A stretch of DNA of 64,000 nucleotides, taken from contig VXAA01006068.1 of assembly GCA_013399115.1 (NCBI GenBank), positions 593,993-657,992 on the forward strand, written 5' to 3'. Shown here piece after piece: positions 1 to 10,667 of the stretch (its first letter is position 1; each line of letters begins with the position of its first letter). The notes under the pieces are model-generated. The model ran no database searches. It saw nothing but the letters and a program-made list of their open reading frames with translations, and was not told the origin of the DNA. The DNA is from Anseranas semipalmata (lineage: Eukaryota > Chordata > Aves > Anseriformes > Anseranatidae). Made by a program: the position numbers and the translations under genes.

Positions 1-95
1 TTTTTTTTTTTTTATTAATGTTTTTACTTTCCAAATTTTATCTTCTTCCAGAGTCGTCATCAAAATCTTGAAAAAATGTCTTGTAGCAGAGGAAC
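1..95. other. Window edge, T-rich flank of LTR
   Basis: The first 13 bases are a T run cut by the window edge; the rest is unremarkable AT-rich sequence. The last five bases (91-95, GGAAC) are the left copy of the target-site duplication of the adjacent LTR. Nothing else is seen. Confidence 0.6.
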
Positions 96-709
96 TGTAG
101 TGGTTTTACCCTGCCGGGCAGCTGAACTCCACCACAGCCGCTCTCTCACTCCCCCTCCTCAAAGAAGAGGAGGAGAAGAAAGTATGATGTAAGGAAACAG
201 GGTCTCTCGCAGGTTGAGATAAGGGTAGTTTTAATTAAAGAGAAAAAAAAGGAAAGAACAAGCGAAGGCCGCGCGGAAGCACAGAGGGGAAAGGGGAAAA
301 AATTATTCTCTACTTCCCCATCAGCGAGCGGTGTTCGGCCACGTCTTGGGAAGCAGGGCCTTAATACGCGTAGCGGTTGTTCGGGAGGACAGACGTCTTC
401 ACAACGAGACCCCTCCCTTCTCCTTCCCTTTCCCAGCTTTTATTGCTGAGTGTGACATCACATGGTATGGAATATCCCTTTGGTTGGTTTAGGTCAGCTG
501 CCCTGGCCATGTCCCCTCCCCACTTCTTGCCCACCCCCACCTACTGGCTTTGGGGGCTCTGGAGAGAGTCCTGGTGCTGTGCCAGCACTGCTCGGCAGTA
601 GCCAAAACAGTGGTGTGATACCAGCGCTGTTCTAGCTACAAGTGCAGAGTACAATGCTATATGGGCTGCTGCAGGGAAAGTTAACTCTATCCCAGCCAGA
701 CCCAGTACA
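96..709 (-). mobile_element. Solo LTR of an ERVL-like avian retroelement (copy 1, complete)
   Basis: The element begins TGTAGTGG and ends CCCAGTACA on the plus strand, so it has TG...CA termini. It is flanked by a perfect 5-bp direct repeat, GGAAC, at 91-95 and 710-714. Read on the minus strand it opens TGTACTGGGTCTGGCTGGGA, a start I recognise from a common avian LTR, and has a CRE-like box and an AATAAAAG TATA-like box near its middle, then an ATTAAA polyadenylation hexamer (complement of 230-235). A 5-bp duplication fits ERVL-type integration. No internal gag/pol/env sequence follows on either side, so this is a solo LTR left by recombination between two LTRs. The family name is not assigned because no repeat library could be searched. 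Short open frames inside it (around 377-735) are incidental. Confidence 0.88.
436..460 (-). promoter_or_regulatory. LTR promoter core: CRE-like site and TATA-like box
   Basis: On the minus strand the LTR carries TGATGTCA (complement of 453-460), a CRE/ATF-like octamer, followed at once by AATAAAAGC (complement of 436-444), a TATA-like box. The order and spacing are those expected of the U3 promoter of an LTR read on the minus strand. Whether it is still active cannot be judged from sequence. Confidence 0.5.
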
Positions 710-714
710 GGAAC

Positions 715-2201
715 CCACCTGCCTGGGCTCTCCAATCACCCCTCAAAGGCCATAGAAGCAGCTTCAAAAGTCTTGTTACTTTCCTGCATTTTTCCATGTA
801 GGAAGTGAATTAGGATTAGGAATGTTATGTAGCTCTAGAAAAGCATCAGATGAAAAATCCTCCTTAAATAGACTAGCAAGCAAAGAAAAAAAGAATAACA
901 GCTTCCAGGGGTGGATAAAGCCTAGCAAAGACTTTTTCTGTGAGCGGGAACACTCTCAACTCAGATGTTACAAAGGACCCTCTGATTTGAGCTGTCAGGG
1001 TAATGGATCAGACAGCCCAACCAAGGAGGAAGAAAGGAAGCAGCAGGACGCGACAAAGAGCAGATTTAGGCAAGAGCAAAATTGTGAAGATGCATCAGTG
1101 AAATGTAGTGACTTAAAAAGGGATCGCCTAGTGAAGAAACATGGAGGTAGTCTGGTAGCATCACTGCAAAATACTCCATAATTCTCTTCATTTCTCAAGT
1201 CCTGGAAGAGCAAGTATTGCTTATTATATGGTCAGGGCAGGAGATCGTGTTTTCTATAGCCCTGGTTTTAGCACCCTGTGATAACAGGCAGGGACTCTCG
1301 GTATGGCAGGGCCCTGAGGGCACTCATGTCCCTGCCCACCTGCCCTGGGACTTGTCCCCATCCCTGGCCCAGGACCCCATTTCAGCCCAGCCTGGGGCCG
1401 TCAGCCTCTGCCCCAGCGATGCTGGGTGCTGGTATCCAGCCCTGCCTGAGGGAGAAAATGAGGGCAACTCCTCTAGTGCTAAATGAACCGCATAACCTCC
1501 CTAGGCTTCAACAGGGCCAGGACGTGGTCCATGGAGCACTTCTGCAGAACCAGCTGTCCCCAGGGCCGGCAGGACAAGGGACACCAGTCCCCAGGAGGGC
1601 TTCAGATGAACTGCAAAGGCTGATCCTCTCCTGGCCCCAGGACGACAGAGTCAAACCATCTCTCCTGGGGCTGAGGCAGGACCTGCCTGAGCACAGAGCA
1701 TCTCCAGAGCTTCTCTCAGAGCTAACCCCCATGCCGTTCAGGTTAGCCAAACCTTGTCCTTACTGCTAAGAACAAGATGCAATATCTGAGGAACGCTTTC
1801 TAAGATTTTCTGAAAGCCTGAGATGAGTGAAAAAAATCTTAGAAATGAAAGTTGGGGGAAGTTTGTGTATGCACAGGTCCATACTGTAGTGCCATTCACA
1901 TGATGTCGGTTGAGGATGGGACCCAGATGGAAAATGAGGTGGGAGACAAGGGGAGCAGGAGTGACAATGTATATGGCATTTCTACGGACAGGTGCTTGGA
2001 CGCACTTACGGCGATCCCATTAAGTGCAGCTGTGAGGTCAAACACGCAGCTCTCCAAAGGTCTGGAACCACTGTCTGATCAAAATGGCTGCATTTATTGA
2101 GAAGATTTCCAGTCATGTACTGTACAATGTAGCAGACAATGACTTTAGCTCAAAAATGATGATTTTTTGAGCATCTTGTTTCCATAATACATCCTCTATT
2201 T
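715..2201. other. Unassigned sequence, GC-richer than neighbours in its middle
   Basis: No repeat or gene is recognised. The stretch 1280-1770 is relatively GC-rich and therefore carries overlapping open frames on both strands (up to 163 codons). None shows a domain, a signal peptide or splice signals that I can support. Confidence 0.4.
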
Positions 2202-2230
2202 TTGTTGTTGTTGTTGTTGTTGTTGTTGTT
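2202..2230. repeat. (TTG)n microsatellite
   Basis: About ten uninterrupted TTG/GTT trinucleotide units, visible directly. Confidence 0.95.
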
Positions 2231-4079
2231 AAGATGTTCTCTCTCATGAAAAAAACACAGCTTCTAACATTTATTAAATATGTTTTTTGTGGTTAATCTT
2301 GAGTCCATAACATTATTGCTGGTACCCTCAAAGATGATCCAATGTATATTAGTTGTCTTCTTGGTATGGCATGGTAGAGGAGTTTTGTAATCTTTCCTGT
2401 AATATACCCAAAAGGGGTATGTTTTTACTGCTGATTGAAATGCTCCCTAAATGCCAGAAATGCACTCATCAGCATTTCAAGTGATGTATTTATCTGAAGT
2501 AGTTTCCTTCTGATAATTTCATTTGATGAATAGAAAGCGCAGCTTTCAAATCACTGTAAATCAAGCCAAGAATTTTTGGAGAATATTTATAAAAGCACAA
2601 CTGGGTCAGACATACTAGTCTTGGTTGCTAGTGAATGTTTTATTTTCTTGTGATGTTGCCACCTTGGAGCAGCTCGTTCAAATACAACATCAACTTGTTA
2701 CAGTTCACTACTCAGCAAAAGATACAGCTGTGCTGCTCATGTGAAGAATATGTCCACATAATTCTGCTGGCTTCAGCACACAGGAGCCGACATCAAGACT
2801 AAATGAAGGCACAAGTCTCTCAAAGCTTTTACCTCTAAATTGTCAGCAAGGGGGTTCTGGTTTGTATTTTTTTTTTTTTTTTTTGCCACTGGGAGCCAAT
2901 TATTTAAGTGAAGCTCAGTCTCTCTCCCCATGTTCTCAGTGTTCTGCTTTCTCCCCTCTCACTGCTTCTGCTCTGCTACATCTCAAAAAAAACCCCCCAA
3001 AACAAAAAACCAACAGCTTCCAGCATTCCCCACAGCATTTATTATCCTAAAAGGAGGAAAAATAAACATTTTATCTTATATATTTGATATGTGCAGATAA
3101 ATCTGTGAATTTATTTGAAGTTTCCAGCAAAAGGAAAATGCTTAGAATGGATAATTGAGCAATTGAAGACAGTAATCTTACAATATTAAGCCAGAAATCT
3201 GAATTTACAGCCTAGCTTTCTGTAAACACAATTACTGAGATATGCAGGTTGATTTTATTAACTTCCAAAAACCCCAAGGCAGATGGAAACAAAAAGTGTG
3301 ATAAATTATTCCAAGAATATTTTCATTTAAAACGACATAAAAATCTGAGGAGGACCCAGCAACTACTGATAACCTAAACCATGCTTAGAAAATTTTACAA
3401 TACTCTTGCTAGTTGCTTTGTCAAAATACATTTCAATTTGCCAGGGAAAACAGCCACTAGACTTCACACGTACACTGCTGCATCTTCATGTGCTCAAAAC
3501 CAAAAGAGGTGGTTTCCTAAATTTTCCTTGAATAGAAAGAACATCAATAGCAGCTTTGTAGAGAAATCGGAGGAACCCACATAACTGCCTATTTTCATTA
3601 GGAATTCTCTCTCTATCCTAGCCCTGTGCTAAAATTATGCCATTTGTTTTCCCCCTGGCTCAGCCACGGACAGGACCTTGGGCCAGGTTGGACTCTCAGC
3701 AGCGCCTGCCTTCCCCATCCCACACCCACGCAACGTAGCATCATCTAAATGGACCTTTTGCACAAACCTTTCCAAAAATGCAGCCATCTCCTGCTGGAGA
3801 GCTGGGAAAGGACCGGGCGATCCCTTGGGTGTCATTGATGGCTTTGGTTAGCGGAGGTGCCAGCACCGTGGCTCTACCACCACGCGCTGCCCGGGTGCAT
3901 CGTCAGCTCCCATCCCACAGCCCCTCACGGACCAGAGCAGCCCCCGTGGCTGCTACACGTCAGAGATGCCAGTAAGGCATATGCAGTTAGGGAAGCACCT
4001 GGTTATTCATCACTAACATTCGTGCACCCGAAAAATCATTGTTTACCGCTGCAGCCCCTTCTGTGGGGCTGTGTTCTCG
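2231..4079. other. Unassigned AT-rich sequence
   Basis: It contains an 18-T homopolymer (2867-2884) and a C/A-rich stretch near 2985-3010. A CpG-containing, GC-richer patch lies at about 3650-3960. No gene or known repeat is recognised. Confidence 0.4.
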
Positions 4080-4420
4080 CTATGCAAATCCACCGGCGGT
4101 TTCTTCATGAGCCTGGAAATAATTTGTGGCGTTATTTTTGGCAATGTCCTATTGTGTTATTATGCCAAGATTAAATAGGATAACAGATGCAGTAATTAAA
4201 AATGAAAAAGTGACAGTTATTTTTGGCTCAAATAGTGACTATTAACTGACATGGTAGATGGGTTTTTGAAGCCAAAAATATATGCAATAGCAGTCAGAAT
4301 AGCTATTATTTCCCTGCTGTTTATGAAAGGCATATGAATCATGACCTACACCCAGCCAGTTGCATACCTTTATGCTATTTAAATTACATTTAATTTAAAT
4401 GAAGAGAAATGAACTAAGGA
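4080..4420. promoter_or_regulatory. Candidate conserved non-coding element
   Basis: This is a non-repetitive, AT-rich block containing an octamer-like ATGCAAAT (from 4082), TTATTATG/TTATTTTTGG-type AT motifs and TAATTAAAAATG-type homeodomain cores. Its texture resembles conserved developmental enhancers found in bird gene deserts. This is inference from composition; no alignment was possible. Confidence 0.2.
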
Positions 4421-5539
4421 AATACCCGAGATTTTTTTTTTTCAGGCTTCGTCTGACAACAAAAATCAGGTAAGTGTGCATCCTGATTTCCAGAAGAATG
4501 TAGGAGACTAATTAATAAACCAAAATAAGCAGAAGGCGTACCCCAGGCTGACCTGGAAAAAGACCACTTTGAAAGATTCTGCAAATTTAATGGAAAATGA
4601 AATCTGTACAAGTACACCATTTTCTTACTTTATTTAAAAAACGTGCACACATTTTGAAATGTTATTTACTGTTCAAAAAAATTGCGTCAGAGAAACAAGC
4701 TGTGAAGAACAGGTGAATACTAAACAATAAACACAGAAAGCAAGAAATAATGATGCATAACAGTCTTCATATTAAAAAAAAAAAATCACATTGTAAGGGT
4801 GATATCTAACTGCTATTTAGCCCTGTGACTCATTTCTCATATAGTGTATCAGGATCTGATTGCAGTCCTTCATTGGTAAGATGCTTGGAGATAAGGTTTT
4901 CAGAGATGAGCACACTGTCAGTGCTCAACAAGTAGTAAGTAAGAAAATCTGTTTTTTTTCTTTCAATTTCTGAAGCTGCTTTTTCTTTGTGTATAAACTA
5001 GCATAATCCGGAAGACATCCAGATATTTTGGTAGATCCCATGCTTGCCAGTTGGGTATCCTACAATATGCTTTATCAGTGCTTACTTAGATATCTACTTA
5101 CCTAGGATAACAACAATAGTGTGTATGTGTGTGTATATCTATATATATATAAGTACATACATATATCTTTATACATATATATTTAATTATTTTACAACTC
5201 TAAAAGGAACTGCAAACTTAAAAACTATTAAAAACTTAACATGTTAGACTTCAAACAATAACAAATATCAGACTTAAAACTTACCATTATTTAAAATACA
5301 TATTATTTCTAACTGTAAGATCATGTCTACACCATTTAAGTGCTTAAACTTAGATGGAAAATGTCTTCCTTTGGAGGCTATCAAAGCCTTAAGTACTTAC
5401 TTGATAAGGACTGATTCACTTGAGAATGCATCGTGATATCAGAAGAAATGTGCTCAGTCATCCTCTATCTCCAAAGCCAGCTGGCACGGTGTGGCTCACA
5501 CACAGTGTATTAAATCTCCTTTGCCTCCCAAAGCATGGT
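4421..5539. other. Unassigned, AT-rich, with TG/TA microsatellite
   Basis: A mixed (TG)n/(TA)n stretch lies at about 5118-5185. Short A runs occur near 4772. No gene is recognised. Confidence 0.45.
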
Positions 5540-5672
5540 AGCCACACGCAGAGCGCCCGTTCGGAGGGGCTGCCGGCGGCTGGCTCCCGCACCGGTGTGT
5601 GTGCCAAGGCTGTGTGGGGCACCGCGCTAGCACGTAGCCCTGGGAGCCACCACGCTTCCGCACCGGGGAACG
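5540..5672. other. Small CpG-rich cluster
   Basis: About fifteen CpG dinucleotides occur in roughly 130 bases, in a window that is otherwise CpG-poor. The flanks on both sides fall back to low CpG at once. It is too short for a classical CpG island but could be a small promoter, an exapted element or the remnant of a GC-rich repeat. No TATA box or coding exon is evident beside it. Confidence 0.4.
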
Positions 5673-7599
5673 TTCCCTGGCACCATTTAGCTTAGCAAGA
5701 AAGATGTGGTTTGAAGGTATGTCTGCACTGCTAAGTGAAAGAGGGCCAGGAAAAGAGACGAGTGGCATCAGCCACGTTCCTTAACCCACTGGCTTTCTCC
5801 CTGGCTCTGCCTTGGGCAACCCCTTCCAGCCCTTTCCTGGACAACTAGGACATGGTTGCTGGATAATTCCCTCCAGGAAAAGCTTCCTGGTGGCAGAGTG
5901 ACGAGGACTGCACCAGACCTGACTGTATCTACCTTCCTCTCTCTCCAGTGCTATCTGTGCAGAATTTGCAACCTCAAGTACCCTGCATGCCTCCTAGAGG
6001 AGGCACCCCCAGAGCATACAACACATACTGATACTGCTGGGATGTAATGACATGAGCATGGCAGGCAGCAGCACAGCCCTCGTGTTATTTCAGAGCCTTT
6101 GAACTGAAAAAGAACACAAACACGTAAAAGAATAATGACATTTTAGGTCCACAGGTGCATGACACTGGGTCCAGCAGAGACTCAGGGCTTGGGGTCCCAT
6201 GGAGCTGATGTGGCCCCAGAAGGACCTGTCCACAAGCAAAGGAATTGAGACAATCTGTATCGCCTGGCTTCCGAGCCAGGAATCACACCCGCTTTCATTT
6301 AGCAATACAGATGTGTCCTCACAGCTTCTGAAGCTTGAATGGGTGGGATGAATCCCACCTCATGTCTGTAAATCTTACTGACAATCCCCTCTCTTCCCAG
6401 CCCCAGACATTTGCCAGCCAGGTTGAACGCACCCAGAAGAATCTGCATTCTGAGGCTGATTTGGTGCTCACATTACCTGCTGTAATATTAGCGTACCTAA
6501 ACTCAAGTTGAGTTTGTCAGGATCAGCCCTAGTGTTGAAGAGGTCCGAATCTGGCTGCTAGTTGATAAAACAGGTAGGTGATGACTGATAACTTCTACTC
6601 TGACCTTACTTCTCCCTTGGAAGAAAGGATAACCTTTAATATATGGTGTTCCTGAACCGAGAGCTTTTAACCGTCTGGTAGGGTATAATATCCCTTAAAC
6701 TTCTCTCAGTTTCCTTAAACTTCTGATGGAAAAAACCTTCTGAATTTATAGCTGCAATGTCAGAGGAAATTCATTGTTCCCATAAGATCAGTATTGAGAA
6801 TGTGTTTGTTTTGCTTATTAATTACGTGGGAGAAACCCATCTCTTCTCATCCACCCATCATTTCCAGAGCCTTGTATTAATGTACATCAGTAGCAGCTTC
6901 ACCAAATTTGTTCTTACATAAAATGAGAGCAAGAAAATTCAGTTCTGTTTCTTACATGCTCCTAAATATAGCCCTAGAATGAAAAATATTGAAAAAAAAA
7001 AAAACTGTTAAGGCATATACTGGGACTAGACTTTGGGAACATTGCTTAGCTATAAGGACTTGGGCAAGAGCTATATATCTTTTAGTTCATTTGCACAGAC
7101 TGAGCATAAAGGAATCCTCACTGCAAGCCCTGGATAACTTATCAGATTTAAAAAAGGTAATCATAATATTAATTTATACCCTCTGTCTATAATGCCAGGT
7201 AATGCATTTTGGCAAACCTCATTTATAGCAAGAAATATTCTCCCTCTGGCAGGTGCAAATGGCTCCTCTTCATCCAAATATGTCTTGCCTGTATGCACAG
7301 AAAAGCACAGGCTATCTTCCAGCTTTAATCAATATTATGATCAACACTGAATCAAATTAAAGCGTATTTGCTTGGCATTTCAGATGATGAAGTAACGCTC
7401 TTCCCCAGCTCCAGCAAGACACCGAGGAGCTGCTGAAGGTAGCTGGGACCATCGGGCCTCACGCTGCGTGCTGGCAGCCCCCCTCTGGAGCTGGGGGGTC
7501 ACTGCGTCGTGCACTCAAGCGTGGTGGCTGATGCACATTTCGGCTGGCAGAGGAACAGGCGACTGGTGACATGGGTGAAACCCTTGCTAGCATGGATGT
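5673..7599. other. Unassigned sequence
   Basis: No repeat, RNA gene or coding exon is recognised. AT content rises toward 6950-7400. Confidence 0.4.
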
Positions 7600-8132
7600 G
7601 CAGAAACACATCCAGTACAAGAGAAACACCTCAGTACAAGACAGAAAACTCAGTATGAGTGACATGGTCATACTGGGAAAAGTCCAATGTGGGGCTATAA
7701 AGATGGTGAAGGGACAGGAGTATGTCTCTGATGAAAAAAGGCTGAGAGAGTTCATACTTTTTAGTCTGGAGAAGACAAGGCTAAAGAGATATCTCATCAA
7801 TGTATGTAAATACTTGAAGGGAGGATGCAACGAAGTCAGAGCCAGCCTCATTTCAGTGGTGCCCAGTGCCAGGACAAGAGGCCATGAGCACAACCTGGAA
7901 TACAGGAGGTTCCCTCTGAACACCAGGAAGCACTTCTGTACTGTGCGGGTGACGGAGCACTGGCACAGGTTGCCCAGAGAGGCTGTGGAGTCTCCGTCCT
8001 TGGAGATCTTCAGAAGCTGCCTGGACGTGGTCCTGATCAGCCTGCTCTGGGTGGCCCTGCCTGAGCAGGGGTTGGAGCAGATGGCCTCCAGAGGTCCTCC
8101 GACCTCACCCGTTCTGTGATGCTGTGATTCTG
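7600..8132 (+). mobile_element. CR1 LINE, 5'-truncated 3' end
   Basis: The block follows the order of a CR1 3' region: the CCAGTACAAGAGA segment, then GATGGTGAAGGGACAGGAG, AAAGGCTGAGAGAG, a CTGGAGAAGA-type segment, AACACCAGGAAGCAC, CAGGTTGCCCAGAGAGG and GCCTCCAGAGGTCC. It ends in the tail GTTCTGTGATGCTGTGATTC at about 8132. CR1 elements end in short 8-mer-like repeats rather than poly(A), as seen here. The 182-codon open frame that runs through it (about 7571-8119) is a by-product of the 3' untranslated region and not a gene. Divergence looks moderate. The left limit is approximate. Confidence 0.85.
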
Positions 8133-8683
8133 CAGCTTTGTGAAAGCTGCAGTGCTACAAATTTCTCCTTGGGGAGAGACATGGCAAGGTGACAGAAATT
8201 TATTGCAGCTCCTTTGCAGCCTCTGCTGGGGGAGGTCTGATGCAGATCAAGCCCGTGGCTCCCCGGCTGTCCTCTGCTCTTGCAGCTCCTCTGGGGTAGA
8301 GCCACTGCTCTTGCTCCCACAGCGGCTGCTTGTCCAGCCCGCTCTCTGGGGGGGTTGCTTGGCACCAATTTAAATATCTATTGGACATTTGGTCTAATGC
8401 CCACTGCTTGGGAAGCATCTTATATTATGTGTATAAAAACAATGGCCAAGGTTTTGCAAGAAGCTGGCCTAAAAAAAAAAAAAAAATCTCTGAGTGTTCA
8501 TTACTGGGACCACGCATCTTCAGCTATGTTTCAGACCTTTCCCTCAGAGTGACATTTCTGCCGTGTCTGTCTTTAGTTTTATTGGGCTTTATTCTTCAGA
8601 ACCTGCAGGAATCAGAGCAGCTTTGCTAGACTAGCCTTGAAAAGTAGAGAGTAAAAGAGAATTTATTCTTAATCGATCCTTAT
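8133..8683. other. Unassigned sequence between CR1 pieces
   Basis: An A run occurs near 8471-8486. Several short overlapping frames occur but no coding evidence is seen. Confidence 0.4.
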
Positions 8684-8728
8684 TGGTCCCTTCCAACTTG
8701 AGATATTCTATGATTCTATGATTCTATA
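8684..8728 (+). mobile_element. CR1 3' tail remnant
   Basis: TTGGTCCCTTCCAACTTGAG is followed by ATATTCTATG and two ATTCTATG units. This is the extreme 3' end of a CR1 element, with nothing recognisable upstream. It is either a very short 5'-truncated insertion or the surviving end of an eroded one. Confidence 0.75.
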
Positions 8729-9829
8729 TCTGGACTGAACACTTGCAACACAAGAAAAAAAAATACCACCTTCTCCAGGACTAATTGGAGAAGGCCCTTT
8801 ATAAGCTGACAGAGTTTGCATAGAAACCGATCATTCACAATGCTACATGAACACTCTCATAACTTGTGTGCTCTACAAAATCAGGGGAGTGAGCACATTT
8901 GTTACCATTAGTCACATGCACAGCACTCTGCAATATTATCTAAAGTTGGATGATTCTTTTTGTGTCAGAGCTTCCAGCTAAAAATGCAGATCATGCACTG
9001 TGGGCTTTATTTATGGGTTTTATGCCTGCTTCCTTGCAAACAGCAGGACTGGATGGACAAAATGTTAAAAAGAAGTATCAGAAATCTCTGGAAGGCTTGG
9101 GAGAGCAGCAAGAGCAGTCTTTTATTTGGGAATCCTCTTATGTCTATGCTTTGGCATTTAAAGGTTATTTTTTAAAAAGTGTCCGAAGTCCAATTTTCAG
9201 GTCTAAATGGCTTATGTAGGTTATTATACAGCTATACTTGTAGCATACACTGAACAAATACCAAGCAGTATGCAGCAAAAGGGGGTGGAGAAGCATTTCA
9301 GTGTAGTACAGTGAAGGACTGTCTGGCACCTGATGTTTCTACCCCAACTGCCTGTCCCGAGCTCTGCAGCTCACCTTCAACACCGACCTTAGAGAGGAAA
9401 AAATGTGACCCTGAGAATTTAAACAAAAGAGCCAGAGCTTGTTTTTCTAGTGTTTTTTTATGTCTTGTGATGATTTATGGCTCTAGAAGGAGAGCAGAGT
9501 TGCTCTGAAATGTGACCTGCCTGGAGAAGATGCAGTTTTCACCAATTTTGTTTCCCAAGTGCAGAACGTAAATCACTACACAATTTGCAAGGCAAACTCT
9601 CCAAGCAGACACATCCTCTCTCTCCCCTTCTGTTTTAAACCCATTTCATGGCCAATTTCCACCAAGAAGGTCAGAGGAGAGGGTGGACGTCATGGGGAGG
9701 TGAACCACGTTGGTGTACCACACGCTGTCCCCAGCTCCTGATGGCCATGCAGTGCTTTGCCAGCCACCCAAAGGTACACATTTCAGCTGTTTGTGGCCCC
9801 CAGTAATGATGAGGTTTTTCTGAAGATGT
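8729..9829. other. Unassigned sequence
   Basis: No repeat, RNA gene or coding exon is recognised. Confidence 0.4.
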
Positions 9830-10370
9830 CTGTATCTCTAGATTTTGCCTACATAGATTTTCCTATAATTACAGATTTGTAATTGCATACGTGATGATGA
9901 CACCCTGTCTTCCTGATGTATTTTTACATAATAGCACTTAAGCTTTATATATTTACTAATCAAAAAGAGAATCTTCCTGCAAATGAGGAATTACAAATAT
10001 GTATTCTTCCCTTAGCTATACCATAAATAATCTGGATCATTTTCCAAGAAAGCATATTAGAGCTCTGGTAAGGCACTTAGCCTGGGTGACTGCAATGTCT
10101 GCATCTTATGATTACCATGTCAGTGTAAGAAATCCAAAATGTTAAGTTTTCATTACTACTCTCTCTGAAGTAACTGCAGTGCACTTAAAATAGATGTACA
10201 ATTCATGAAAATGAATCATTAAAAGGGATTGAGTTGAATTGTGCCTGGCAGATGTTGTCACAAACATTGCTGAAATACTTAAACACTTCTTCCAGCAAGC
10301 GGTGATAGGACACTTGGCAGCATAATTATCCCATAGCCACAGAAGTCATGCTTTCCATGGTAATGCACGA
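9830..10370. promoter_or_regulatory. Candidate conserved non-coding element(s)
   Basis: This is a long, repeat-free AT-rich block without homopolymers or CR1 segments. It has several ATTA/TAAT homeodomain cores, a CACTTAAG-type motif near 9936 and dense palindromic 6-8-mers such as TTCATGAAAATGAA (10202 onward). Composition suggests constraint, but this was not tested by alignment. Confidence 0.2.
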
Positions 10371-10409
10371 AGGGCCTCATAAGCAACCTTGTGGAGCTCT
10401 ACGGCACAG

Positions 10410-10637
10410 TTACAATGATGATGATGCTCCTTCATCATCTGTAGGATAGCTCCTGGGCAAGGCTACAATGTCCTCCTTTTGGTTGTCCCACACCTTGGCC
10501 CTAGAAGTGTGGGCCTTCCCTTGCTCATGCAGTTGAGCTGGTGCATGGGGCTCATCTGCCTCAGATCTAGCAGGTTTTTGGTAGGATTCATTTCCAGCTA
10601 TGCAAATGACAGTGCAGAGGAGAAGGAGGAAAGACAT
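10410..10637 (-). other. Small ORF with signal-peptide-like N-terminus (75 codons), unproven
   Basis: From the ATG at 10637 the minus strand encodes 75 residues. It opens MSFLLLLCTVICIAG, a hydrophobic segment resembling a signal peptide with a plausible cleavage after Ala-Gly. An N-glycosylation sequon (NES) follows immediately, then a hydrophilic, acidic, low-cysteine remainder ending in a run of serines. I do not recognise it as any known avian peptide hormone or secreted protein. No dibasic processing sites are seen. The base at -3 is T, a weak start context, and no clear TATA box or polyadenylation signal is placed around it. An open frame of this size is expected many times by chance in this window. 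An unrecognised secreted-peptide exon and coincidence are both possible; coincidence is more likely. Confidence 0.12.
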
Positions 10638-10667
10638 GCATGGGGCAAGGAAAGCGAGCCTGGACAA

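Noticed and set aside
821..1181. 119-codon Lys/Ser-rich plus frame next to LTR copy 1
   Set aside because: It lies outside the LTR after its target duplication, so it is not retroviral; no domain or splice evidence supports a host exon.
7571..8119. 182-codon open frame on the plus strand
   Set aside because: It lies wholly inside the 3' region of a CR1 element, whose consensus is incidentally open in this phase.
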